Shown piece after piece: positions 51,717 to 60,015 of a DNA stretch of 64,000 nt. The stretch is taken from positions 1-64,000 of the forward strand of contig NZ_CP134950.1 of NCBI RefSeq assembly GCF_032116555.1. The letters run 5' to 3'. Made by a program: the position numbers and the translations under genes. Below the pieces are notes generated by a model. The model was not told the origin of the DNA. It searched no databases and saw nothing but the letters and a program-made list of their open reading frames with translations. The stretch comes from Halobaculum sp. XH14. Lineage in GTDB: Archaea > Halobacteriota > Halobacteria > Halobacteriales > Haloferacaceae. Each line of letters starts with the position of its first letter. The stretch's first letter is position 1.

Positions 51717-51785
51717 TCAGGGGTTCGGCGCATAGAGCGCGTACAGGATAGAAAGCATTTCCGCTGCCGCGACTAGTGCAGCCAC
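51717..51785 (-). pseudogene. C-terminal remnant of small ArsR-linked membrane protein
   Basis: The minus strand ends [19 protein letters not shown] then APNP and a stop at 51717-51719, nearly identical in protein to the end of the intact gene 54051-54326 ([22 protein letters not shown]). Only the last ~23 residues are present; no start or promoter remains. Its 5' side abuts the plus-strand fragment at 51792-51980, so the joint lies at about 51786-51791. Confidence 0.75.
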
Positions 51786-51791
51786 GAGACA

Positions 51792-51980
51792 GGCCTCGGC
51801 GCGCCCGGTCCGTACCGCGACCCCGTCTGTGGCATGCGGACTGACGACAGCAAGCCATCGGCGACGCACGACGGCGAGACGTACTACTTCTGCTCGCAGA
51901 CCTGCAAGGAGACCTTCGGGGAGAACTCGGACGAAAACGCCACCGGGCATCCGATGGTGATGGAGGGGCACGACCACTGA
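51792..51980 (+). pseudogene. C-terminal YHS-domain remnant of a UPF0718 permease
   Basis: The plus strand reads GLGAPGPYRDPVCGMRTDDS then YYFCSQTCKETF, and ends with a Met/His tail (HPMVMEGHDH). It matches the C-terminus of the permease at 17428-18831, and the first 40 or so bases are almost identical. No start codon, promoter or membrane part remains, so it is a fragment of a second, close homologue. It lies back-to-back with the fragment at 51717-51785, as expected if a deletion removed the 5' ends of two divergent genes. Confidence 0.8.
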
Positions 51981-52133
51981 CGGACAGCTCGTTGATGGTT
52001 CACAGTATCGAGTGAGTCCGTCCGTCGTGCTTGGACACATCCGCTGACGCGGCCATACTGAACCCGCTACCGTGACTCTTGAGCGGAGAGAATTGGAAGT
52101 CAATTTATGATACCGCCTTCGAATTCCGACTGA

Positions 52134-52583
52134 ATGTACGACCGAATTCTCCTGTCGACCGATGGAACTGTCGCGTCTGAAGATGCTGAAACGCACGCGA
52201 TCGAGCTCGCAGCCGCTCACAACGCGGTCCTTCACGTGCTCTACGTCGTTGACGAGGATGTCGTGACTGCCTACAGCGGGGACGAGTACGTCGACGAGGC
52301 CGAAGGTCCCGAACACGGGCTCGAAGAACACGGCGAGGAGACGCTTTCGGAACTCCGACGTCGAGCCGTAGAGACCGATGTCGATGTCGAGACGACGATG
52401 CAACATGGCCGCCCCGCTGAGACCATCGTGAATCACGCAGACGACTGTGACGCCGATCTCCTCGTGCTCGGTACCAAACGCCGGCCGGACGAATATCGGG
52501 CGTTGCTCGGCAGTGTCACCGACCGCGTCCTTCGGCTGACGACGCGTCCGGCAACCGTCGTGAAAACCGAAGTCAGCGAGTAG
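52134..52583 (+). CDS. Universal stress protein
   Basis: 149 residues, one Usp domain. It starts MYDRILLSTDGTVASED and ends with the ATP-binding loop LGTKRRPDEYRALLGSVTDR, where the usual G-x2-G-x9-GS is altered to KRRPDEYRALLGS. The N-terminal alpha/beta core is regular. TTTATGA near 52105 is a TATA-like element. Convergent with the SHOCT gene 15 bases on. Confidence 0.85.
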   Translation: MYDRILLSTDGTVASEDAETHAIELAAAHNAVLHVLYVVDEDVVTAYSGDEYVDEAEGPEHGLEEHGEETLSELRRRAVETDVDVETTMQHGRPAETIVNHADDCDADLLVLGTKRRPDEYRALLGSVTDRVLRLTTRPATVVKTEVSE

Positions 52584-52597
52584 GGAACGACCGTCCG

Positions 52598-52993
52598 CTA
52601 CCGTCCATCATCTGGTGTGAGACGGGCGCGACGGCGGTCGAACTCCTCGTCGTCGATCTCGCCACGGGCGTACCGCTCTTGGAGGACGGCGAGTGCGCTA
52701 TCCTCGGCGGGGCCGTTCGATTGCGACCGCGTCCCCAGCCAGTAGATGAAACCGAGGGGGACGGCGACGAGGAGTGCCATCCACAGGAGACCGAACAGCA
52801 TCATCCCCCAGCCCCAGCTATCCCATCCGGCCATGTGGCCGTCGTTCCACATGCCGTCGTGCCAGCTCCACATCATTGCATCTGGGACGGTCGCGTGCGT
52901 GAGCGCCATTCCGGCGACAACGGCCAGAGCCAGCGCTCCGGCGACGATGAGTCCCAGAGAACGAATTCCGCGTGCTTGAATTGGATTTTGCAT
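52598..52993 (-). CDS. Met/Trp/His-rich membrane protein with SHOCT domain
   Basis: 131 residues. N-terminal helix (SLGLIVAGALALAVVAGMALTH) possibly a signal; a loop MMWSWHDGMWNDGHMAGWDS with many Met, Trp and His; second helix WGMMLFGLLWMALLVAVPLG; and the SHOCT domain ALAVLQERYARGEIDDEEFD. This is the fifth SHOCT protein of the window and the richest in aromatic plus Met residues. It is 28 bases after doxX in the same direction, so the two probably share a transcript. Confidence 0.8.
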   Translation of the reverse strand: MQNPIQARGIRSLGLIVAGALALAVVAGMALTHATVPDAMMWSWHDGMWNDGHMAGWDSWGWGMMLFGLLWMALLVAVPLGFIYWLGTRSQSNGPAEDSALAVLQERYARGEIDDEEFDRRRARLTPDDGR

Positions 52994-53021
52994 TGTTGTA
53001 CTCCCAAAGGTCTCGGCGTGG

Positions 53022-53582
53022 TTAGCCGAGGATGTATTCGAGGGCGGGGTAGCGCTCGACGAGCGTCTCGCCGCCGACGTCGTAGTTCTCGATGTACTGG
53101 TCGAGGCCCAGAATGCGGCCCGCGGCGAACGCGGCGACCGCGAGGAACACGAGCATGTACGCGAAGTCCCCGTTGATCACGCCGTGGGCGACCTCCCAGT
53201 TCCCGAAGTAGAACATGAGCATCATGAGCGCGCCGAAGAACGCCGCGAGGCGGACGAACGCACCGACGAGCAGCCCAAGACCGATGAACAACTCACCGTA
53301 CGGGACTGCGACGTTGGCGAACTCGACGAACCACGGCGTCGAACCCATCCACGCGAACAGGCCCGCAAGCGGGTTGCCGTTCGTCGCGGCAACGTTCGAC
53401 AGGTAGCCGCCGGCCGCGAACTCGCCGGTGATCTTGGTGAACCCGGAGTACGCGAACGCGTAGCCCATCATGAGACGGAGCGCGAGCACGAACCACGCGC
53501 TGAGGCTGTGGACTTTCCCGCCGACGGTCAGGCCGCCGACTTTGCTCTCGAGCTGGTTCATGCCGGAGTCGAGTGTGGACAT
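53022..53582 (-). CDS. DoxX-family membrane protein (paralogue)
   Basis: 186 residues, clearly paralogous to 24595-25149: LALRLMMGYAFAYSGFTKI, YGELFIGLGLLVGAFVRLAA and a tail GGETLVERYPALEYILG. Four membrane helices. This copy is followed by a SHOCT gene instead of the ICMT-like gene that follows the other. It is transcribed divergently from the winged-helix gene 53697-54047, which may repress it. Confidence 0.9.
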   Translation of the reverse strand: MSTLDSGMNQLESKVGGLTVGGKVHSLSAWFVLALRLMMGYAFAYSGFTKITGEFAAGGYLSNVAATNGNPLAGLFAWMGSTPWFVEFANVAVPYGELFIGLGLLVGAFVRLAAFFGALMMLMFYFGNWEVAHGVINGDFAYMLVFLAVAAFAAGRILGLDQYIENYDVGGETLVERYPALEYILG

Positions 53583-53696
53583 AATTATTGCACCTTCAAC
53601 TATCAGTAGGCGAGGAGAGACGATATAATAGCGAGCTGTCGTGCTGAGTCAGAAAACCGGGGGGCTATATTACCCTCCTGTGGCGATTAGAGGAGT

Positions 53697-54047
53697 GTGA
53701 CTGAGGAGGCTGACCCGTCGGAGGTCTTCGCGACACTCGACGACGAGTACGCCCGCGACATCCTCGTGGCGACGAAGACCGACCGACTCTCCGCGAAGGA
53801 ACTCAGCGAGGAATGCGACATGTCACGTCCAACCGTCTCACGCCGTGTCACCCGCCTCGTCGAGCAGGGCCTCCTTGAGGAGTACACGCATGTCGACCCC
53901 GGCGGACGGCACTACAGCGAGTACGAGGCGCGACTCGAGCGTGTCGAAGTCCTCCTGCAGGCGGAGGGCTTCGACGTGCAGATCGACGTCCGGCCGGACC
54001 CCGCCGACCGGATCACGTCCATCTTCGAGGAAATGCGGGGAGACTGA
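53697..54047 (+). CDS. ArsR/MarR-like winged-helix regulator
   Basis: 116 residues from GTG at 53697 ([18 protein letters not shown]). Winged helix with [20 protein letters not shown] as helix-turn-helix and a wing around [18 protein letters not shown]. Typical of haloarchaeal ArsR-type regulators that are co-transcribed with a small membrane protein. That partner starts 3 bases after the stop (54051). Likely controls the divergent DoxX-SHOCT pair and its own operon. Confidence 0.85.
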   Translation: MTEEADPSEVFATLDDEYARDILVATKTDRLSAKELSEECDMSRPTVSRRVTRLVEQGLLEEYTHVDPGGRHYSEYEARLERVEVLLQAEGFDVQIDVRPDPADRITSIFEEMRGD

Positions 54048-54050
54048 CTC

Positions 54051-54309
54051 ATGGAACACACGTTATTCGTCATCGGCAAGCTGTTCACGACCGTATTGGC
54101 CCTCGTCATCGCCTATCAGGCCTATCGCGGATACCAGCGCCATCGCACGCAGTTGCTTCTGTACGTCGCCGCCGGCTTCGCGCTGGTCGGGCTGGGCGGC
54201 CTTCTCGAAGGTGTTCTCTTCGAACTCCTCCAAGTGTCGATCTTCGAAGCAGGATTCGTCGCAGCACTCGTCACCGCCGCCGGGATGCTATCTATCCTCT
54301 ACGCCCTGT

Positions 54310-54326
<17 letters not shown>
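54051..54326 (+). CDS. Small three-helix membrane protein (DUF7521-like)
   Basis: 91 residues with three membrane helices: [37 protein letters not shown] and [21 protein letters not shown] believe this is the haloarchaeal family labelled DUF7521, nearly always beside an ArsR-type regulator as here (3 bases after it); the name is from memory. Remnants of relatives are at 16609-16804 and 51717-51785. An 8-base perfect hairpin (54312-54337) lies over its stop codon. Confidence 0.75.
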
Positions 54327-55128
<802 letters not shown>

Positions 55129-55315
55129 AACGCTCCCGATCGGTTTTGGAGCTCCTTTCAATTAAGTTCGGTTGGTGGACAGCAAATGGCGACACTGCGT
55201 AATTTCGGTGGGTATCGCTATGCAGTCACCGGTTCCACAGTTTTCCCGAAGGGTGCATAGTTCGGTATACACAGACGCTTCCTCTGATGGGCTACATTGC
55301 TGCGCCAGCACTAGG

Positions 55316-55321
55316 TTTATA
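55316..55321 (+). promoter_or_regulatory. TATA box of 34-residue gene
   Basis: TTTATA within AGGTTTATACC is centred 27 bases before the ATG at 55346, the exact spacing for a leaderless haloarchaeal gene. The preceding stretch 55129-55310 shows no other feature. Confidence 0.55.
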
Positions 55322-55345
55322 CCGTTAGACGGGTTTCTTTCTAGT

Positions 55346-55450
55346 ATGAGCCTCGAAGAGACGGTTGACTACCTCGCCGAGGAACTCGACCTCGAGCGAA
55401 GTGAACACGTCCGTGAGGTTGGTCAGTCAGTCGCCGAACTTCGCGACTGA
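55346..55450 (+). CDS. 34-residue acidic helical mini-protein
   Basis: Short frame MSLEETVDYLAEELDLERSE to VREVGQSVAELRD. It is predicted to be one or two amphipathic helices with regular leucine/valine spacing. A good TATA box at leaderless distance supports expression. The stop codon ends exactly where the stop of the convergent Fic-like gene begins (55451). It might be an antitoxin-like partner or a dimerising mini-protein; no family recognised. Confidence 0.55.
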   Translation: MSLEETVDYLAEELDLERSEHVREVGQSVAELRD

Positions 55451-56338
55451 TCAGAACATTTCTCTGAAGTCCCGTTCGACCAGTCCGTTCTCCAGATACG
55501 TGATGAACTCTTGTTTCGTTGGTCCTTGACGGTCGAGCAGATCGTCCTGTTCTGCTCGTTCGAGAACTGCCTGCGCGAAGTCCGTACAGTGGGATTCGTG
55601 CTGCTCAGCGTACTTCGAAAGCGCTTCTTGCCAGTGCATATCCAGCTCGAACTCGGCTAATCGGATTTGGATCCCGTCTTTCCGTTCGACGAGGTCGATG
55701 TCCAACTCTTCGAGCTGCTTGAAACGGAGGTTGTTCCGGCGGACAGTAGTGAGCCGTTTGGAATCGACGATATAGGGATCGACCCACTCTCGCCAGGAAT
55801 CGTCGTCGACGTGCGTTCGTGGCATCTCAAAGTCCGAGTCCACACTCTCAATACAGAACTGCAGCATCGCGATGCCAGTTCGATGATTCGCATTCGGGAG
55901 GGAATGTCGGAGGATCAAATTCGACATCACCTCTCCAGCGACGGTCGGCAGTGGTGCTCCCCAGGAGACGTGATTGAGTGCCTGCTGGATCTTTTGTGGT
56001 TCGAACTTCTTGTAGAGCCGAAACTCATCCTCCTCTCGAACATCGACAGCTGCTTCGAGCAATTCTACTAATCGGAATGCGACAACTTGCCCAGCACGGG
56101 GGAGGTCACGAATACGGTCGCTCAGCCATTCCTGATCGAAGTCGACCTCTTGGGCTGATTCAATCTCTGAATCGCCTTCGTAGAGCACATAGACTGGAGT
56201 TTCGAAGGGATACCCGATGAGCTTTGTCGACTCGTCGGATTGCTCTCGCTGAGACAGGATTTCTGCCACCGATGCCGAGCTAAATTTGAGGGAGAAATTC
56301 TCGGCCTGTGGGTGGTGATAGAAGACGAGCCGAGCCAT
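55451..56338 (-). CDS. Fic/Doc-like domain protein
   Basis: 295 residues. The core near residues 150-165 is RHSLPNANHRTGIAML, which matches the Fic/Doc active-site pattern HxFx(D/E)GNxRT with Ser-Leu in place of the usual Pro-Phe and Ala in place of Gly (HSLPNANHRT). Fic enzymes transfer AMP or phosphate to proteins; Doc-type toxins phosphorylate elongation factor Tu. The invariant His, Asn and Arg are kept. A charged N-terminal domain and an acidic helical C-terminal part (FAQAVLERAEQDDLLDRQG) flank it. It may be a toxin with an unseen inhibitor, or a regulatory Fic protein. Confidence 0.7.
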   Translation of the reverse strand: MARLVFYHHPQAENFSLKFSSASVAEILSQREQSDESTKLIGYPFETPVYVLYEGDSEIESAQEVDFDQEWLSDRIRDLPRAGQVVAFRLVELLEAAVDVREEDEFRLYKKFEPQKIQQALNHVSWGAPLPTVAGEVMSNLILRHSLPNANHRTGIAMLQFCIESVDSDFEMPRTHVDDDSWREWVDPYIVDSKRLTTVRRNNLRFKQLEELDIDLVERKDGIQIRLAEFELDMHWQEALSKYAEQHESHCTDFAQAVLERAEQDDLLDRQGPTKQEFITYLENGLVERDFREMF

Positions 56339-56391
56339 CTTACTGTGGATTCGTGGGAAGTAGGTAAAGCAGTCCCGCTTTTATAATGATT

Positions 56392-56688
56392 CTACGACGT
56401 AGTGGGTGCGTTCACATCTTCTAAATACTGACTTTCCCACTCACGTCGCGCCTCGATTTCCCGCAATCCGCGTTGCGTGACCGTGTACACGTTCGTCCGC
56501 TTGTCGAGTTCACCCTTCTCCAGCAGTCCTTTGTTGACGAGATCGTCGAGATTCGGATATAGGCGGCCATGATTGATCTCCTGCTCGTAATAGTCGTCGA
56601 GTTCGTCCTTGATTGCGAGCCCATGAGGTTCCTCGAGCCCGGTGGTTACGTACAAGATATCCCGCTGGAACCCAGTCAGATCGTGCAT
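56392..56688 (-). CDS. PadR-family transcriptional regulator
   Basis: 98 residues, a single winged-helix domain: LTGFQRDILYVTTGLEEPHG, LDDYYEQEINHGRLYPNLDD (recognition helix with GRLYP) and a wing RTNVYTVTQRGLREIE. This is the standard haloarchaeal PadR-like repressor, small and dimeric. It is 53 bases upstream of the Fic-like gene, same direction, so it may regulate that gene. The 134-base gap to the divergent histone-fold gene holds the promoters. Confidence 0.88.
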   Translation of the reverse strand: MHDLTGFQRDILYVTTGLEEPHGLAIKDELDDYYEQEINHGRLYPNLDDLVNKGLLEKGELDKRTNVYTVTQRGLREIEARREWESQYLEDVNAPTTS

Positions 56689-56789
56689 CTGTCTGTTCCC
56701 TATTTTTGAGGGGTGGCATATGTTCTCTCTGGTACTCAGAGGCGAATTCGGCGTAACTGGTCAGGAAGACTACGTGAGAACTTCGAACC

Positions 56790-56795
56790 TTTATA
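56790..56795 (+). promoter_or_regulatory. TATA box of histone-fold gene
   Basis: TTTATA in CCTTTATATGG lies about 30 bases before the ATG at 56823. It supports a nearly leaderless transcript starting at the histone-fold mini-gene. Confidence 0.5.
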
Positions 56796-56822
56796 TGGTG
56801 GACAGGAGAAATCCGCGATGGA

Positions 56823-56990
56823 ATGTCTGACCTAATCGTCAAAGCAGCCGTGAAGGACGCACTTTCGGACCACAACGTCTCGGCAGATTTCTACGACGCC
56901 CTCAACGAAGAGGTCGCCGAACTGCTCGACGACGCCGCAGAGCGTGCCGAGGCCAACGACCGGAAGACGGTTCAGCCCCGCGACCTGTAG
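56823..56990 (+). CDS. 55-residue histone-fold protein (DUF1931-like)
   Basis: Frame from ATG at 56823 to TAG at 56988-56990: MSDLIVKAAVKDALSDHNVS ... YDALNEEVAELLDDAAERAE and an end RKTVQPRDL. The central long helix and the TVQPRDL end are the histone-fold hallmarks of the haloarchaeal DUF1931 family. Such proteins are single-domain and form dimers; DNA binding is likely but not proven. An ideally placed TATA box precedes it. It lies 75 bases upstream of xseA. Confidence 0.75.
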   Translation: MSDLIVKAAVKDALSDHNVSADFYDALNEEVAELLDDAAERAEANDRKTVQPRDL

Positions 56991-57065
56991 GCCTGCGTAA
57001 CGCAGCCAACCCCGGCACTCGAACGTAGCTTTTTGAGGTTCCTGTTCAGAAGTTAGGAAACGGAG

Positions 57066-58118
57066 ATGGCGGACGCACCGGATACCGAACGGCAGGCGGT
57101 CGAACCCGATGCGAGAGAGGTCCTTAGCGTGTCCCAGCTGAACGACCGGATCGCGTCGGTCGTCCAGGACACGCCTGCCCTCAACGGCGTCCGCTGTATC
57201 GGGGAGGTCACTGACCTCCACAAGAACAGCACGGCGCTCTACTTCACGCTCACCGACGGTGAGGCCGAGCTCCCCTGTATGATCTGGGCGAACCGTTACC
57301 GGGAGATGGACGCCGACCTCGAGGACGGGACCGAAGTCATCCTCGAGGGCGATATCGACTACTGGGTCGAGGGTGGGAAGATCGACCTCAAACCGTGGGA
57401 GGTGATCGTCGTCGGCGACGGCGACCAAGCGGCTGCCGTCGAGCGACTGCGAAGCGAACTCGAAGAGCGTGGCTGGTTCGACGACGAGCAGAAACAGTAA
57501 CCGCCGGCGTTCCCGGAGCGGGTCGGTGTCGCGACCTCGCTGCAGGGCGATGCCCGCTACGACATTCAGAGTGCGATCCACGAGCAGGACCCCACCGTCG
57601 ACATCCTGGTGAAGGATGCAACTGTCCAGGGGTCGGAGGCGCCGACGTCCATCGCGAACGGCATTCACCATCTCGACCGCTCGGAGGACGTCGACGCGAT
57701 CATCGTCGGCCGCGGTGGTGGGAGCGATTCGAACCTCCAGGCGTTCAACACCGAGCGGGTCGCGGAGGCGATTTTCACGGCAAACACGCCGATCGTGACC
57801 GCTATCGGCCACACTGACGATCGGTTGATCGCGGACCGGGTTGCGGATATGGCCGCGATCACGCCGACGGCCGCCGGCGAGTACATCGTGAAGTCCCGGA
57901 ATGACTTCCTCGCCAGCGAGATCGAGCCGTTGGAGCAACAGCTTGAGACCGCCTACGAAACCTTCGAACAGGAGCACGAACACGAACAGGAACTGACCGA
58001 GGCAGTCGAGGAGGCGACCGCCCCCCAGGGCCTTCAGCCAGTCTATTACAAGGCCGCGATTGCTGTCCTCCTCCTGCTGTTGCTGGTCATCACCGCCCTC
58101 TGGCTAGGAGTGATCTGA
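57066..58118 (+). pseudogene. xseA: Exonuclease VII large subunit split by in-frame TAA
   Basis: The frame from 57066 gives an N-terminal OB-fold (SVSQLNDRIASVVQDTP, AELPCMIWANRYREMD) that ends at a TAA at 57498-57500. The same frame goes on without any shift through PAFPERVGVATSLQGDARYD, IIVGRGGGSDSNLQAFNTER and AIGHTDDRLIADRVADMAAI to TGA at 58116-58118. The two parts together make a normal ~350-residue haloarchaeal XseA with a coiled C-terminus and a terminal membrane helix. One base change would restore the frame. No start codon follows the stop soon enough to make a natural second part. XseA/XseB degrade single-stranded DNA. Confidence 0.8.
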
Positions 58119-58120
58119 GA

Positions 58121-58303
58121 ATGCCGAAAGACCCCGACATCAAACGGCGGATGGACCGCGTTGAGGAGATTATTGACCAGCTCGATGCGGACGAGGTGTC
58201 GCTCGAGGACGGCCGTGAACTCTACGACGAGGGTCAGGAACTGCTTGGTGAAATCCGGGGGCGGCTCCAAGACGGAGACGGCGAGGTTATCGAAATCGGG
58301 TGA
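58121..58303 (+). CDS. xseB: Exonuclease VII small subunit
   Basis: 60 residues, helical coiled protein: RRMDRVEEIIDQLDADEVSL and LEDGRELYDEGQELLGEIRG. This is the XseB pattern, with E(D/E)xxxLYxxGxxL as hallmark. It starts 2 bases after the large-subunit stop and so is co-transcribed. The subunit is intact even though its partner carries a premature stop. Confidence 0.88.
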   Translation: MPKDPDIKRRMDRVEEIIDQLDADEVSLEDGRELYDEGQELLGEIRGRLQDGDGEVIEIG

Positions 58304-58334
58304 TCGTCGCGATAGTCGTCAAACCGTCAGAGAC

Positions 58335-58376
58335 TTAACCAACACTCCATCGGAAAGACGGTGTTCTGTTGGTTAA
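58335..58376. repeat. Perfect inverted repeat TTAACCAACA / TGTTGGTTAA
   Basis: TTAACCAACA (58335-58344) and TGTTGGTTAA (58367-58376) are exact inverted copies separated by 22 bases, which contain a second partial pairing (ACTCCATC with GACGGTGT). It lies 32 bases after xseB, in the 150-base gap before the next gene. It can be a transcription terminator stem, an operator, or a recombination boundary: the gene set changes from decayed resistance genes to the secretion-like cluster here. Confidence 0.5.
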
Positions 58377-58454
58377 ATTTGTGGCTGCTCCGATTCCACC
58401 TGTAGGCTTAACTACGAGGTTCCTCGATTTCTAAACGTGCGATACTAAGCCACG

Positions 58455-58829
58455 ATGTTACACGAGACAGTGCTTGTTTTCGGTGTCTATCTGGTGACCT
58501 GTGGCATCGCCTGGGCACTCCACGAATCGGCCCACTATGCGGTTCATAGTCTCTACGCGGAGTCTGTCACATTCGGATTGAATCGTCGAGGCCCATACGT
58601 CAACGCTATCTATGAACCGGATGCCCCCACGCTTGCGATTCGAGTCGGATCAATTGCCCCAACACTTCTCTTTACCCCACTCGTTGCGCTCGGTATCGCC
58701 AGCTATCACTCGATGTATTCACTTCCGCAGTTGGATCCGGTGGGATGGTCGTTGGTTATTGTTCCCCTCGTTATATTGGTCTTTCCGACGAGTAGTGATC
58801 TCCAATCATGTCTCAAAGCGGCGTGCTAG
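58455..58829 (+). CDS. Membrane protein with HExxH motif
   Basis: 124 residues, three to four membrane helices. HESAHYAVH near residues 28-36 is a zinc-metalloprotease-like HExxH in the first helix after the start, as in M50-type or DUF3267 membrane peptidases. The second metal site usual for M50 proteins (NxDG-like) is not visible; PTSSDLQSCL near the end may play that part. The end is short, so it could be truncated. Function uncertain. Confidence 0.55.
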   Translation: MLHETVLVFGVYLVTCGIAWALHESAHYAVHSLYAESVTFGLNRRGPYVNAIYEPDAPTLAIRVGSIAPTLLFTPLVALGIASYHSMYSLPQLDPVGWSLVIVPLVILVFPTSSDLQSCLKAAC

Positions 58830-58923
58830 CTGTCTTGTACTGGGGAGAAAAGAACTCGGGAGTTATATAATCTAAATTATAGATATGGGATAACCGTTAA
58901 TATTTAGTAGATTTGGCGCAAGT

Positions 58924-59223
58924 ATGTGCAAATGTAACATGGCGCAAGCCAGTCCCCGCAGTAACCACTCCGAAGCTGACTCGGATGACCAGCCCTCCGT
59001 GTCTGTTGAGGCGTGGTTAGCGGCGATCAGTAGAGAACTGGATCCCGCCGAGTGTGAGGATCTCTCCGAACTCGGCATCTACTCGATCCATGAACACAGC
59101 AGCGCCCGCACGATTACCCTTCCCGAAGATGCAGACGAGTTCGGCGACGCGACGACGGTGAAACAGTATTATTTCGAGGGTGGGGATTGCCCACTTCTCA
59201 TCGTTGCCCCGTTGCAGGTCTAA
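58924..59223 (+). CDS. Small acidic hypothetical protein
   Basis: 99 residues (or 94 from an ATG at 58939, MAQASPRSN). No membrane segment. The centre (SVEAWLAAISRELDPAECED) looks helical and the end strand-rich (TVKQYYFEGGDCPLLIVAP). No family recognised. It is convergent with a small ribbon-helix-helix-like gene, 23 bases apart. Confidence 0.5.
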   Translation: MCKCNMAQASPRSNHSEADSDDQPSVSVEAWLAAISRELDPAECEDLSELGIYSIHEHSSARTITLPEDADEFGDATTVKQYYFEGGDCPLLIVAPLQV

Positions 59224-59246
59224 GTCGTCCCACCCCTTGTGACGGC

Positions 59247-59453
59247 TCAGGAACAGCTGGTGTCGTCTTCCTTGTGATCGGAGTAGAACTGGATCAGATA
59301 TTGAAACCGAGCTGTATCGCTCGTGAAAGAGTCGAGTTCCTCCTGTAGCCACTCATATTTCCTCTGTGGGATTCGCATATTAATCCGCGCGACATTGTCA
59401 TCGACATCGGAGCCGGAGCTGCCGGTGCTGGGTGCTGTGTCGGCGTCTGACAT
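59247..59453 (-). CDS. Small ribbon-helix-helix-like protein
   Basis: 68 residues. After a Ser/Asp-rich start, the part VARINMRIPQRKYEWLQEEL then DSFTSDTARFQYLIQF resembles a ribbon-helix-helix DNA-binding fold (strand, helix, helix). Such proteins often repress their own operon or conjugation genes. It is divergent from the pilin-like gene 59644-60015 across 190 bases, which hold promoters for both. The identification is by pattern only. Confidence 0.55.
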   Translation of the reverse strand: MSDADTAPSTGSSGSDVDDNVARINMRIPQRKYEWLQEELDSFTSDTARFQYLIQFYSDHKEDDTSCS

Positions 59454-59643
59454 TGGTTGAATTCAGGCTATGCGGTCGCATATATCCCTGTAGAATGGAA
59501 ACTGCTCTAGAGAACTTGGAGAACTTTGAACCACTCCAAATACATTCAAATTTTCTAACTTCTTTTGGTCGTTCTCCACATTCCCACAAACGATGTGTGC
59601 TCAGGTCCCCTCCGGCGAGACGCGGGCCCGTACTGAGGCATCG

Positions 59644-60015
59644 ATGTCCACAATTCGTATCATCCACAGGTCAATCGGCCCGATTCTACTGGCGCTCCTC
59701 CCGCTGATCCTGTTCGTGGGAACGGCGGCCGCCCAGTCGAATCCCGGAAGCGCCTTCTGTGATTCCAATATGGCCGACACCATTCAGAACATCTTCACTG
59801 TCATCCAGTTCGGCGGGCCACTCATCGGCGGCGTCCTCGCGCTCGGCGCGACCGTGGCAATCCCATTCACCCGCCGGTCGGACTGGAAGAAGGAGATGAA
59901 ATCGGTTCGGAATCAGGGACTGCTGTGGGGCGTGATAGTTGCGCCCCTCGGGACGGAGATCGTCCAGTTCATCCTGAACAACATCGTCGTCGGTGCCACA
60001 AGCTGTGGATTCTAA
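59644..60015 (+). CDS. Signal-peptide-bearing two-helix protein, VirB2-like
   Basis: 123 residues from the ATG at 59644 (MSTIRIIHRS). An N-terminal signal (LLALLPLILFVGTAAAQ) is followed by a CDSNMADTIQ loop and two membrane helices (FTVIQFGGPLIGGVLALGAT; LLWGVIVAPLGTEIVQFIL) with a basic loop (TRRSDWKKEMK) between them. Size, signal and helix-loop-helix are those of VirB2/TrbC-type conjugation pilins. A terminal TSCGF contains a Cys. It overlaps the next gene by 23 bases, in one operon to the window end. Confidence 0.65.
   Translation: MSTIRIIHRSIGPILLALLPLILFVGTAAAQSNPGSAFCDSNMADTIQNIFTVIQFGGPLIGGVLALGATVAIPFTRRSDWKKEMKSVRNQGLLWGVIVAPLGTEIVQFILNNIVVGATSCGF

Noticed and set aside
51717-52436. 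239-residue minus-strand frame covering Usp antisense and the DUF7521-like end
   Set aside because: Only its last 23 residues resemble a real protein; the rest is antisense to a Usp gene and the YHS remnant.
53845-54309. 5' part of a 427-residue frame leading into the CopB fragment
   Set aside because: It is out-of-frame sequence over the winged-helix and DUF7521-like genes and has no ATPase similarity; only the part after about 54360 is ATPase-like.
57498-57500. Selenocysteine or pyrrolysine recoding in xseA
   Set aside because: The codon is TAA, which neither system uses.
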